From Mortierella alpina (lineage: Eukaryota; Mortierellomycota; Mortierellomycetes; Mortierellales; Mortierellaceae), in NCBI GenBank assembly GCA_029449245.1, contig JANATF010000010.1, positions 62,001-126,000 of the forward strand: a stretch of DNA of 64,000 nucleotides, written 5' to 3'. The translations under genes were made by a program, and so were the position numbers. The notes beneath the pieces were generated by a model. It saw only the letters and a program-made list of their open reading frames with translations, did not search any database and was not told the DNA's origin. Below, one piece after another: positions 45,181-56,702 of the stretch (position 1 is its first letter; every line of letters starts with the position of its first letter).

Positions 45181-46707
45181 CAAGAATGAGAGACAAAGGA
45201 GCGTGGAGAAAGTCAGATGAAAGTGCGCATTGAGCTTTTGCATCAAGTCCATTCGTTCCTGGGACAGCAAGGTGGTTTTACCCGCTGGGGCATTGGCATC
45301 TGCATTTGCCGCGGATCTCTGTTCATGGGGGTGCTCTAGGAGTGTAATGAGTCTGATGGAGAGTTGCAGCAAGGATAGCAGGGAAAGGGCGTTCGAGAAA
45401 GCGATAAAAAAAAGGACGGGGAAAGGAGGTATTACAAGTCGAGTGATGTGGTTGATTGTATCGAGTAGGAATGTTGGGAGATCGTTATTAATGGGAGATA
45501 GAGCTACACAACAGCGGGGAGAGAGTGAGGAGAGAGGAGAGAAGAGAGTGTGTGTGTGAGAGAGAGAGAGAGTGTGTGTGTGTGTATGTGTATGTATGAG
45601 TTGAAAGAGAGAGAAAAGAGAGAGAGATGTTGAAGGGGTGGGGGGATATGAGAGTAAGGGGAAAAGGGGCGAGATATCCAGAGGTTCGTGGATGGCAGGG
45701 CAATCGTATTCTCCGTTTTGGGCAAAGTCGCTGTGGAATGTTCAGGTCACTGCAGCGGGCTGTGTTGAACAAGTGCGGTAGACCGGCCTGGCTGGGAGAA
45801 CAGAAAGAAGATAGCGGTGGGAGTGGAGGAGTGGAGGAGAGGAGGAGCGGGTGCGAGAGGGAGTGGAGGAAAGGGACGAAAGGGAAAGAGAGCGACGAGG
45901 TGAGAAAAATATTCACCATCGATGAAAAAAAAAAAGAGCGAAGTGAGCGCGCAAGTGCGAAAAGGGCATTGCATGTTCTTTCTGCAATCCTTGTCTCTCT
46001 GTCTCTCTCTCTCTCTCTCTCTTTCTTTCTCTTGCTGTATATCGCTGTACTGTGCATGCTATGTACATGGACGCACTCTTCGTCCTTGCGACGAACAGCA
46101 GAGGCGCAAACTCCCCTTCTTTTTTTCTTCAAGATATATTTAGGCGCACAGCTTCCTGGCGCTTCGCGAATGAATGTTTTAGTCTTATCAGCCCAGACCA
46201 GACCAGCCCAGGGCAGGCAGACAGACCGATTCGCACCAGGGGACCGCACCAGGGGACCGCACAGGTGCAGATTGTGCCAGATGCATCCAAAATTGAATGA
46301 AATGGGCCAATATTAAAAAAAGGCTGTTGAGCACCAAACTGACTTGCAAATGTATCCTGAGTGACCCCCATCGATCAACGACTACAGCACATGTAGTGCG
46401 CCATGTCGTGTAGCGTCAAACCAAGAAAAAACACACAGCATGTTGGCGCAAAATGTATCATGCCCCGTGCACTCTTGCCGCCTCGTCACCTCCCCATCCA
46501 AATCAACATATATGGTCGAAGTAATGGCTGTCCATTTGTATGGCGACATTTAATCCTATCCCTCCCATGAAAATTCTCTATGATATTGAAAAAAACTTGG
46601 ACTTTCTCCTTTCATGAACTCCCCCACCTTCAAGTGTGTTGAAGTCGAGGATCATCCCGTGGTGCATTGGTGTGTGAGTGTGTGAGTTGAAAAAAAACAA
46701 GATCCCT
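45181..46707. other. Intergenic region with simple repeats
   Basis: 1.5 kb between the Rho GEF start and the L47 stop. It holds GT/GA tracts (45545-45640), a purine-rich stretch (45800-45900), a CT tract (45993-46030) and a direct repeat of GCACCAGGGGACC (two copies near 46235-46260). The long open frames across it come from these tracts. No gene seen. Confidence 0.55.
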
Positions 46708-47575
46708 CTAGATGGTAGCAGAGGTCTCTGCTGATTTTGATGCTGATGCGGTTGCTCCTTCTGCCAAAGACTGTGCTGGTGTTGAGATCTTTGTGTTGAC
46801 AGCTGCTTCCTGAGCATTTGCCAATCGCTGCAGCTTGCTTGCCTCCACCCAGGCCAAACGACGCTCGTTCAAGACAAACTTGATTCTTGCCATTGATTTT
46901 TGGCACTATTCAGATCATAAAGAGAGAACAAGAAGGCCAATGCAAACAGATCAGCAATGCGTATGCAACGTACGAATATGCATATGAGAAAAACAGAGAG
47001 CAAAGGCGATCTCAAGGATCGGTTCAATTCTTTTACCTTGATCTGACGACCCTTGTTCGAAAAGTACTGCTTCGAGATGTGAAATCTGCGGGCCTCCTCC
47101 TTCTGCGCTGCAAGGACGTTGCGCTCCTTCAAGAGCACATACCAGAGCTTGTGCAAATCATCAAACGACTTGATTCTAAGCTCGCTGGCTCTCCATGCAC
47201 GACCTATCGCGGATCAACAAGAGCCAATGTTTAGTTCGTCAGTCAGTCAGCGAGTGCGTCAGGAACAGCAAAGGCTGTCAACAACAGAGGGTCGCGAATG
47301 CATGCCCTGCAATTCCGCTTCCCACATTGTGCAAAACAAGCTCCACAGCCCAAGCAGCAATGTAGAAAGTCCAAAGTGCAAGGATAACAAAGCAAGACAA
47401 CTGATGCTCTGATGCTGCGTGTCTCCATGAACCCATGCAAGATCTCCGTACCGGTCCATGACTTTTCTGTGGGGATTGATTTGCCATTCTCAAAGAACTC
47501 CTCGACGCCACGGGGTCTGAAGGCGAGCTGCTTGAGCCGGTTGAGGGCGGGGAATGATCTCGAGAAGAAAGACAT
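46708..47575 (-). CDS. MRPL47: Mitochondrial large-subunit ribosomal protein L47 (uL29m)
   Basis: Exons 47575-47452, 47203-47037 and 46905-46708 give 162 residues. It is the mitochondrial uL29 homologue, near the peptide exit tunnel. The start [20 protein letters not shown] is a classic presequence. The family blocks follow: [14 protein letters not shown], then [20 protein letters not shown] and [20 protein letters not shown], and after the last intron [18 protein letters not shown]. The C-terminal 30 residues are Ala/Ser-rich. It is head to head with the LRR gene. Confidence 0.93.
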
Positions 47576-47908
47576 GGCTGTTCCTGGTTGCGCAAAAGGT
47601 GAGAGGTCAGAAGAGAGCGGAAGCAAACGAGTAGAATGGGCAGGCTGATTCCGAGGCTAAACAGTCCTTTGCGTTGTAGCAGGCAGGGGGGCGTGGAGCT
47701 TACAGTGGCTTGTGCTGACCCCCCTCCTCAGTCTCCCCACCACTGCCGCCACAAAGTAAACAGACCGCATATTTCTTTTTTTTTTTTGTTTTGGCTTCGA
47801 TACACCTTCAATACCCATCGTTTTTTTGCCTTCTCCCCTTTACCCTTACACACCCAACCCCAGGCAAAAGGAAACAGCAAGGACACCGCAAAGAAACCCC
47901 ATTCCAGG
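47576..47908. promoter_or_regulatory. Bidirectional promoter, L47 / LRR protein
   Basis: 333 bases between divergent starts. It contains a T run (47776-47787) and C-rich stretches, and no clear TATA box. Confidence 0.5.
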
Positions 47909-49951
47909 ATGAAGCTCACCCCCGCCTTCATCGCGTCCCAGGCTGCAGGAGCCGACCTGCAGCAGCTCAAGGACCTCAACCTGTCCAAGAAGGACATCAA
48001 CCACATCGAGGATATCTCCACCTGCGTCAACCTCCACAAGCTGATCCTGTCCCACAACAGCCTCTCCTCCGCAGACGCCCTCGCCGGCATCCAATACCTG
48101 CCCTCGCTCACGCTCCTCAACCTCAGCGGTAACCAGCTCGACTCGTTCGAGGGTGTCCAGCGTCTCAAGACCTTGTTCGGTACGAAATACGTCCTCTGCC
48201 GCACGAAAACCATTCGCGTTGTCCATGGCCTCTCCCTTCCTTTTTCTAACTATACGTCTTTTGTATCCTTTCCTCTCTCTCTCTCTCTCTCCCTCTTTTT
48301 TTTGTTTTAGTTCTGAACATGTCCCACAACGACCTGAACCGCATCTCAATCCATATTGAAAAGCTCGTCAACCTCAAAGCCCTCGTCCTCAACAACAACC
48401 GCATCAAAGTGGTCGATCATCTCGGAGGCCTCACAGAACTCAACACCATTGTCCTTTCCCACAACCGGATCCAGGAACTTCCTTCCTTCCCACTCCTCAC
48501 CAAACTCACCAAACTCTCGGCGGCTCATAATGAAATCCGTCAGATCCCCGACCTCTCTGAAAATGGTCTTCTCAGGGAGCTTCGTCTGAACCATAACAAA
48601 CTGGTCACCATCCCAGATTCATTGCGTCGTTGTACAGCCTTGGATATCCTGGATCTGGGTGGGAATATGCTCCGTGAATGGTCCGATGTCGCTCCCTTGG
48701 GATCACTCATGCATCTGATCAACCTCAACATGCAAGGAAACCCCATCTGCGACAAGCCCGATTACAAGAAGAAGGTAAAAAATAACAGAAAAAGAGGAAA
48801 GGATGAATTGAGAGAGCTATGAATGAAATGGGGATGGGGAAAGGACCTAGAATAGACATGGGACTGACAATAACCCCTTCCATGACTATTTCTAGATCTT
48901 GGAATTGGTACCCTCACTGCGTGTTCTGGATGGCGAGAGATTCGACCCTCGATTCTTGGAGATCAAGGCGAAGAGAGCCGAGCACAAGGAAGTTATGGAA
49001 AAGATGGTCAAAAAGAGAGAGGATCTGGAAAAGAAAAAGACGCTCAAAAAGATCAAGCGTGGAGAGATTCAGGCGGAGGACGTGAAGGAGGATGTCATGG
49101 CCGAGGCGGACCAATTTGAGCGCAAGAAGAAAAAGTCGAAGACCGAGAAGGAAGAGAAACGCATTCGCAAGGAGGAGAAGCTAAAGAAGAAGGAGGCCAA
49201 GGCTGCTGCCGCTGCTGCTGGAACAGACAATGTCACAGGCGAGGATCCAGCAAAGGAAAAGAAGATCAAGTCAAAGAAACCCAAGGACAGTGACAGCACA
49301 GAAAAGAAGCCATCCAAGCGCTCAAGAGACGAGGACAATGGTGACGATTCTATTGAGGATAGCAGTGCCAGGAAAAAGTCGACGCCATCATCCGTGTTCA
49401 AGGGTAACGGCCCTCGGCCATTAAGCGCACTGGAGAACACCACTGATGCCGACGGCGATGTGGAGATGGATGAGGAGGCCAAGGCAGCCAAGGCAGAGCT
49501 CAACAGGATTCGCAAGGAAACCCGGAAAGCAGCCAAGAAGGAGGCCAAGAAGGAAAAGATCACTGAGCGCCTTAACAAGAAGAAGGCCGCCCGCAAGGAG
49601 CTCAAGGAGCCTACGACATTAGAAGAGGATAACTTCTTTTCCAAACCCTCAGAGGAGGAGGTCAAGACCAAGAAGGCCAAAATCGAGAAGGCCGTTCTTG
49701 CCCCTGCCACGGCCACCGCTCAAAAGCCCGTTGTTGCTGCTGCAACGACTGCTGCTGTTGTCGAGAGCCGCGCTCTTCCTAGGCAGCTGGATCCTGCAGA
49801 GGCAGCCAAGGCTCGCTCGGGTGTCGTTGCTGTCGTGGACAAGTCTGCTCAGTTGGCCAAGAAGAACAAGAAGCCCAAGTTTGATATCACAGCACTCGAA
49901 GAGACTGCAGACGCCTTTGGAGGTGGAGCAGGCGTCTCTGGATGGGACTAA
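47909..49951 (+). CDS. Leucine-rich repeat protein with long basic/acidic coiled-coil tail, probably nuclear
   Basis: Exons 47909-48179, 48311-48774 and 48896-49951 give 596 residues. Residues about 20-240 are seven to eight SDS22-type LRRs (LHKLILSHNSLSS, LKALVLNNNRIKVV, LNTIVLSHNRIQEL, LRELRLNHNKLVTIP), closed by an LRR cap ending ILELVPSLRVLDGERF. Then follow about 300 residues of Lys/Glu/Arg-rich helix (KRAEHKEVMEKMVKKRE, EKKKKSKTEKEEKRIRKEEK is the pattern) with several nuclear-localisation-like clusters and acidic patches. The short C-terminal block KPKFDITALEETADAFGGGA ends in SGWD and may be a conserved tail motif. A role as nuclear or nucleolar scaffold is inference; the family name is unknown to me. 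Confidence 0.85.
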
Positions 49952-50117
49952 GGGCCTTCCCGTTTTTCAAAATACCACAACCAACACTTCACTCGCATTT
50001 TTTTCCCTGTTCGCATCGCATCGGTGAGTGGGAAAAGGAATAAACTCCCCCCATGCCGGAATTATAATTATATAAAAAAAAAAGAGAGAAAGAGAAAGCA
50101 TGAAGACCCGATCGCTG

Positions 50118-51246
50118 TTATTTCACCTTCTCCATCTGCCAGGACACAACACCTAATGCCGCTTCCACCTCGTTCCTCTCGGGTACTGTCTCCAGATACG
50201 GCTCCAATTCCCACAAGAGGATCAAATTGGTCAGCTGCTGATCCAACAGCGGCGGTAGGTCGTCTTCGCCTGAATCCTTGAGTTGCGAAATCGTCTCCAA
50301 TGCTTCCAGGATACCCTCCTTCAGTGCCATCTCATCCAGCATCTGATCAAACACATGCTGCATATAGTCAGACATGGCCAGCGGTGTGGCCTGAGTTCCT
50401 GGGATGATATGGTGGATGAGCGCTGGCGGTGGGACATACCCATAGATCGTAGGTGGTTCGGGTGTTTCTGCTGCTTCTGCTGCTTCTGCTGCTTCCTCGT
50501 CGCCACTGTCACTGTCAATGTCACTATCTGATTCCTCATCTTTCTGTCGCTGCTTCTCTATTGCTGCTGCTACTGCCACCGCTGCTTGTTGTCTTGCCTC
50601 TTCCTGTGCTTTCAAAATGGCGTCGGTCCCCATGATCCCTGGCGGTGAGGCTCGCTGGATCGTCGCTATGAGTTTTAATCGCGTTCTGCTCATCCTTGTG
50701 GCGATCTCTTGCACTACCCAAGGAAAAAAGTATATTTCTTTCACTATTCCTCCTCACTCGCAAGAACAAATGAAGACAAAGAAGAAAAAAAAAAGAGCAA
50801 GAGTGAAATGCGCCTTACGCTGGTCTACAACTTCTGTCAGGTCAGCCAAAGCCCGTATGACAGCTACATTCCAAAAAAAAAAAGTAAAAGAGACGTACCA
50901 AGTCCATTGTCAACAACCTGTCATAATGCTCAAACCCCAAAAAACCAGAGATCATAAGCAGCATGCTCGTTGGCACCTTCCAAGCTGACAACTTACAAGT
51001 CCTTGCGCTTTTGAGCGCAGCAACGCCCTTTGTTATGCAAGCCTTCCATTCTGTAGACCTAAAGGAAGACAAGAGGATTAGCTTAGCCATGTCCACAAAA
51101 GTCATTGTCCAAAAAGAAGCTCCTGCTGTCACCGGCTGCATTTACAATTGCCGAAACTCTGTGGTCATGGCCATGATCAGGGCGAGGTAGTCCCTGTCCC
51201 TGCTCGTCAATGCCTTTGGGCTCAATGTCTGCTGTCCTGAGCTCAT
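50118..51246 (-). CDS. Uncharacterised coiled-coil protein with acidic centre
   Basis: Exons 51246-51146, 51058-50997, 50863-50819 and 50713-50118 join in phase to 267 residues. The first 75 residues form a likely coiled coil (RDRDYLALIMAMTTEFRQL, SVIRALADLTEVVDQLQEIA). Next come a Gln/Ala helix (KAQEEARQQAAVAVAAAIEK) and an acidic stretch DEESDSDIDSDSGDEEA with AEA repeats. A C-terminal helical region follows (MSDYMQHVFDQMLDEMALKE, LLDQQLTNLILLWELEPYLE). The intron between exons 2 and 3 could hide a further mini-exon, and exon 4 may start six bases later. The layout recalls small kinetochore or vesicle-tether subunits, but I cannot assign a family. Confidence 0.65.
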
Positions 51247-51359
51247 GGCTGACCAGTGGTGTCGAGGGGTATGAAGTAAACGGAGTGAAGAAACGAAACG
51301 ACGAAAGAGAATGCAAAATTTTATTTTGTAATTGTAGAAGTACAAATTAGGTGGCGACA

Positions 51360-54300
51360 TCAAGGTCGCCGTGGCAGCGGGTAAGAGGAATATGACATGC
51401 TTTGAGGATAACGGGGTGGAGGAGGAGGGAGACCGTGGTGATGCTGCAACTCACGGTCGTCGTGTCGCGCAGAGACGCTAGCGTGGCCCGGCCCACCGGA
51501 GCTGCTGAGCGCCATTAAACTAGCCAGCGCAGAATTCGTCGTGACATCGCTTGTCAGCGGACCAGGGGCGCCTGCCTGGGGAGCTGCGGAGCTGTGCATG
51601 GGGCCGCCATGTCCATGCGAGGGTGGGGGCGGATGGGGTGCTGCGTATCCATGGCTGATGGGTGAGCCGCCCTCATGCATCGGATGAGCGGCGGGAGGTG
51701 GCTGTGCAGCCCCAATGTGGGGGTCTAAAGCCTGATCGAGGCCACTCAGTACTGCTGCCGCTCGCCCGAGAAGCATGGACAGATGGGACACCTCACGCTG
51801 CAAGTCTTGACGCGTCTGCTGCAGCACATCTGTGTTGGCTGAAATCCCGGCATGAACAGATGGCGCGGTGGGGGCTGCAGGCGGTGGCGGTGGATGGTTC
51901 CCTGGTGTTCCGATGGCCACTCCATTCATGTTCATTGGTGGCGAGGATGGCTGTCTCCGATGCTGGCTAAACTGGTGGTGATGAGAGGATGAGGGCGCTT
52001 GATCCGTTGGATGCATCAAATCTGTTGGGCGTGGCAGAGCCTGATGATGTCCAGTGTGAGCGGGGTGAGGTAAAGATATGGGTGGCAAATGTGCTGGTCC
52101 CCCAGCGCCATTGCTGCTCGATCCACCGCGTTCATGATCGGAGTACGGTGTTGCGTAGCCCGAGCCCGAAGGCACGGCCGCGCCCTGGACAGGCGACGAC
52201 CCCGAACTATAATGATGGCCACCTTGGGATGGTGGTGCTGGCGGTGGTGGTGCTGATGTCTGCGACTGCGATGCCTCTGGTGGGTGATAGTCGTGACCCT
52301 GCTGCGACGAGCCCTGTCCATAGTATTGCTGATGATGGTAAGATACCTGAGACCCACCGTGCGAGTAGCGCGGATACATAGGTGGCGAACTGGGTGGGGG
52401 TCCTGTAGAGTGCACAATACCCGTCGACGAGAGCCGTGTGTTAGACGACGATGAAGACACGGTCGCGTAACCGGGCAGACGTTGGTTCCAGCCTGAGGAA
52501 TGTTGCGAGGAAGGGTGCATCCCATCGTCCATGTCCCGCGGAGAGTGAGCCGACTGTGGATATCCGTGAGGCGCCTGATGATGCATATGGTGCGGCGGCT
52601 GGTGGTGCTGGGAATGCGGCGGTGGGACATGAGAATGAGATGACTGCGGGTGCTGTTGCGAAGGGTGCGAGTGCTGCTGCAGAGGGGGCGGGGGTCCCTG
52701 CTGCTGCATCCTGGGAGGAGGAGGCGGTGGATACATGGGATAGCGGGACATTGTCATGGACTGTGGCACATACTGCCCACCTCCATGATGAGAATACCGA
52801 GGAGGCTGGTTGGAATGTGGTGGATGGTCCCGTATATGCCCGTGGGGATCTTGCCCCCTCGACGACGGCTGCGAGTAAGGTGACCCTTGATGGTGAGGAG
52901 GTCCAGGGTGATGATGATCCTGCTCGCTGCTGCCAATGTTCTCGATGGGTGACATGCTACGGCGGTGGTTTCCAGATCGACTCCAATCCGGCTGGCCGTT
53001 GACTGGCGGCTTGGGTAGAATATATTCCTCGCCTCTAGGATCATTGGAACTCTGAATACGCCGCCGTTTCGCTGCTGATCCCGAATGGTCGCCCTGACCA
53101 TCATGTCCATTGGATTCGATAGAAGACACTGCAGGTGGTGATCTAGGCCGCGGCACTGGCAGTGGCTTTGGGTATTGAAGCCTCTGATGATATTGAGGCG
53201 GAGGCTGGTGATGAGGGTGTGGGTGTGGGTGCGATGGGTGCTGCATACGCTGCTGTTGCTGTTGATGCAAACGTTGTAGTTGTTGCTGCTGCTGTTGTAT
53301 GGCTTGTTGGGGGACCAAAGGCGGCGAGTTGGCGAGGACGTTTACTCGCTTCCTCCTTTTGATGACGGCTCTCTTCATGGTTACTGGACGATGTACGTTG
53401 TGCAGTTTGAAGTACAATCCGCAGGCGTTGCAAATGGTGTTCCCGCTACTGTCTCGACGCCATAGGGGTGTTGTGGTTGTCCTGCAGTTTGCACACACCA
53501 GATTTTGACGTCCTGTTTGTTGCTGAGTAACACCTGCGCACGTCGCGCAGGGCTGCCCGCCATTGGCCTTGCATGATCCATCACCGGGGCATACCTCGCT
53601 CGGCTTTTCCTTTTCGTCAGTCGCCGTTGTTGTAGATGCTTGCTGTGTCTCTTCTGCGCTCTTCTCCGAGGCGTTTGATGGAGAAGATCCTGCGATAGGA
53701 CCGTCCTTGGATGCAGCGGCAGAGGTTGATGACGAAGCCTGGCTCTCGGCGTCCTCAGCCTCCTCGTCTTTTTTGAGTACCATGTTGCGTTTCAGCCATG
53801 GTGGCCTAGTCAAATTTCTTGCTTTGAAGTAGAGACCTAATCACATAATGCAAAAACGTCGAGCTGGTTAGATGAGGGGACAAGGAAAGAAGGGATGGTG
53901 CATGCACAGCCTGAGGGCGGTAGAATTGGATTGAATACTAATGCGAACGGTTTGAGTTCAAACTGTGTGCGACCACTGCCTGCGTGAACAGGGAGGGAGG
54001 ACAGAGAGTGCTCTCCATCACACAAATCACAAATACAGCAACAGCGCGAGGAGGAGGAAATCTCTCCGCACAAACACAAGCACAAGCGCAAGCGCAATCA
54101 GAGCTCGCATCACAAACAATCAAAGCAATCACAATCAATCTTGCCCTCTTTTCCTTTCACTCTCTGTGTGTGTGTCTTATGCAGCCTTAAATACACCCAC
54201 GCATTGATACCTCTCCAATAATAATCGCCCTGAATCATAAACACATGTAAATGCACTGAACAGCATCCAGCCCTTCACTACTTTTCCCGTTCATTCGCTC

Positions 54301-56493
54301 TCTCTCTCTTTGTCTCTTTCTCTGCCACTCCCTTTGTCTCTCCTCTCTCTCCTTTCCCGAAGGCGCAAAGCACCGCACCTCGCACCCCATGTGAAGTGCT
54401 AACCAACAAAAAAAAAAGAAATCTGATCTGTTTGACATCGATCAAACTTTGTTTTTTTTCCCACCCTGTTTGTTCCCTCTTCTAGTTCTCTCTCTCCTTC
54501 GTCCGCTTCGTCTTTGGACCAAAAGGGCGCCCATCCAAGCCAAGAAGGACGGCGAGCACCAAGTGTGACGACGAGGCTGCAATGGTCCCGCTCTGTTGAT
54601 TTCATCAATATCATCACGATTATGCCACCCGGTCAGATAACACTGAGGCTCAAAATGCGTGAGCACGTTAGGGCGGCTCTTTCCTTAGGAGGACGGTGTT
54701 GATGTCGTGTGATTGTAATGATATGAATGCCGAGTAGGAAACATCAGCCGGAGGAGGAGGCGAGAAGGGTAATTGTTTGTGTTTGTTTGTTTTCGCATCC
54801 TCTTTGCTTCTTTCATCCAATACAACCCATTGTTAAGAAGCACCTCTCTCCCTCTCTGCCCCATCTCTGCTCTGCATGTTCCACTTGAAAACTGTATCCA
54901 TGTTCACAACACTGTGCCTTTTGTTAGAATTTAGTTTCCAGTTCCGCTTGCCAAAACTCGAACCATCCATTCGTCTTTTGATCAAGACCCACGGCCAAAA
55001 AAAGAAAGATACTCTTTGCCTCGCCCAAACTCGCATAAGCCATCTCACCCGTGAGAATAAAAACGTAAAAGAAAAGATGGAGGAAACTAAAGGGACAACC
55101 TACCACAAGCATTGCAGATGGTTTGGCCATCACTGGCTCGCCGCCAAAGTGGAGTTGATGTTGTTCCACAGTTGGCACAGGTCGTTGCTGTCACACCGAC
55201 TTTTGTATCCTTCTTGATACCGCCTCCGGGGCTTTTGACAGATCGAGGTGATTCAGCAGCATCCAATTGCTGGGGCGCAAGGCGTGGTGATGGTGATTTT
55301 GAGCCGGACCCACCGGCAGATATTGAAAAGGGTCCATCTCCACTGGCGACGGTCGAGGGTGAGCCGGGAGAGACTGGTCTCTCGCGACCAGCGGCTGAGG
55401 ACGTGGGTAGAGTGGTGGAGCCTTTGACAGACAGAGGAGGTGAGGATGAACCAGCAGAGACGTCGATCATGTCTGTATCTTGCTCATCAGGATGGCCCGA
55501 GCCATGTTCGATTCCCAACATTGTTCCCGATTCTGACTCGAGTTCGCTGTACCCTTCCATAGCCTCGTACTCTTCTTCCTCCACAACCTCGTACTCTTCT
55601 TCGGATTCAACCCCTTCGTCCTGGTCTACTTCATCCGCAGCAGGGCGAAGACTGTGCTGTCGATTGTCTGTTGGAGAGGGGCTTTTGATGTGAATGTCAT
55701 CATGCTTGGAACCAGGGGTCGGGTAGGCTGAGTACGCGCTGCTGGCTCCACGCGCACGCTGGGTGGCATCGCTTTTGGAAAATGTTGACAGTGAGGAGGT
55801 CGACGCAGGTGTGAAGGGCGAGTACGGCTTTGGAGAGATGATGGTTGTTGGGGTGACGGAGGAGAGTGAGGAGAGAGGGGCGCTTGCTGAGAGTCTAGAT
55901 TTTAGTGAGGATGAGAGAGCATTCGAAGTAGGGATAGGGTGACCTTTGTCGATGGTGATCATAGTAGAAGACAAGGGCGACGGAGAAAGCGGGGTTGGCG
56001 AGGCGGCTGTCGAGGATGAAGTGGGCGCGGAGGACGACGGTGCGTCTGCTTCTGCCGCAACGTCTGCTGCATGCGCGGTCGCAGAGTCTGGCTCTTGCTT
56101 GACAGCTGCTCCAGAGTCTTTTGATACAGACGACATGGATGGGAGTGGAGACGAAGGCGTTCTGGTCGTCATACTGTGCTTTGCATGCTGAAAATCGACA
56201 GAGTGCTCGCTGTGGTTGAGCTCTTGTTGCCTTGGTTCTCCTTCGCCTGTTGTGCAGCTACTAGCTTCTGTGGCGATGATGGATGACGCTGATGAGATGG
56301 CTGCTGCAGAGACTGATACGGATATCGAAAGTGGTGTGGAGGGGTCTGTTGGTTTGGAAAATGACTCTCGTTGGACGGGCACTGTGGAAGGCCCAGTCTC
56401 CTCCAAGCCCGGCTCCATGGTCGACTCGCTGTTCACTGCAGCAACAGATGAAGCAGCGGCGGATGCCGCGGCTGCTGTTTCAGCAACAGACAT
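51360..56493 (-). CDS. Two-finger GATA transcription factor of the SreA/Urbs1/Fep1 (iron repressor) type
   Basis: Exons 56493-55104 and 53836-51360 give 1,288 residues. The order finger, Cys-rich centre, finger is diagnostic of fungal repressors of siderophore and iron-uptake genes. Finger 1 (about 439-463) is [14 protein letters not shown]...CNAC, C-x2-C-x17-C-x2-C. The centre [20 protein letters not shown] has cysteines at about 546, 552, 560 and 563. Finger 2 (578-602) is [20 protein letters not shown]...CNAC, followed by the basic tail [16 protein letters not shown]. The N-terminal 430 residues are Ser/Thr/acidic. The C-terminal 640 residues are Pro/His/Gln/Ser-rich with many His clusters. 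The single intron (55103-53837, 1,267 bases) splits the Gly codon right after finger 1. The start Met was chosen as the first in frame after the TATA box. Confidence 0.9.
53837..55103 (-). other. Long intron inside the GATA factor gene
   Basis: 1,267 bases, about ten times the usual intron here. Donor GTAGGT and acceptor TTAG fit the codon phase, and the joined exons restore [12 protein letters not shown]. It contains CT tracts (54296-54355) and the motif GTCAGATAA (plus strand, 54632-54640), close to the ATCWGATAA site known for SreA-type factors. No ORF in it looks real. Confidence 0.75.
54632..54640 (+). promoter_or_regulatory. Possible GATA-factor binding site in the intron
   Basis: GTCAGATAA matches eight of nine positions of ATCWGATAA. 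It would allow the gene's own product to bind. A single match is weak evidence. Confidence 0.25.
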
Positions 56494-56694
56494 GAGTGGT
56501 GGAGAATGTGACGAAGAGGACAGACTGGAGAGGAGGAGGGATGGATGGAGTCGATGACAAGGGTGGAGTGAAAGAGAAGGATGAGCGTCTGGTCATCAAC
56601 GCATCAAAACTTTATGCTGCGATGGCAAAAAAAAAGAAAGCATCCGCTCGGAGTGACACGCTTACCTCCACTGCGTTTTGTTATCTTGCTCTTC

Positions 56695-56702
56695 TTTTTA
56701 TA
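56695..56702 (-). promoter_or_regulatory. TATA box of the GATA factor gene
   Basis: TATAAAAA on the minus strand, about 200 bases before the ATG at 56493. Confidence 0.5.

Noticed and set aside
45488-46249. 253-codon minus-strand frame with repeats
   Set aside because: Entirely built from CT, CA and C-rich tracts; no domain.
49069-49716. 215-codon minus-strand frame rich in Ser, Leu and Phe
   Set aside because: Shadow of the Lys/Glu-rich tail of the LRR protein.
51662-53002. Several open frames antisense to the GATA factor
   Set aside because: Overlap the well-supported GATA exon and only mirror its Pro/His/Gln codons.
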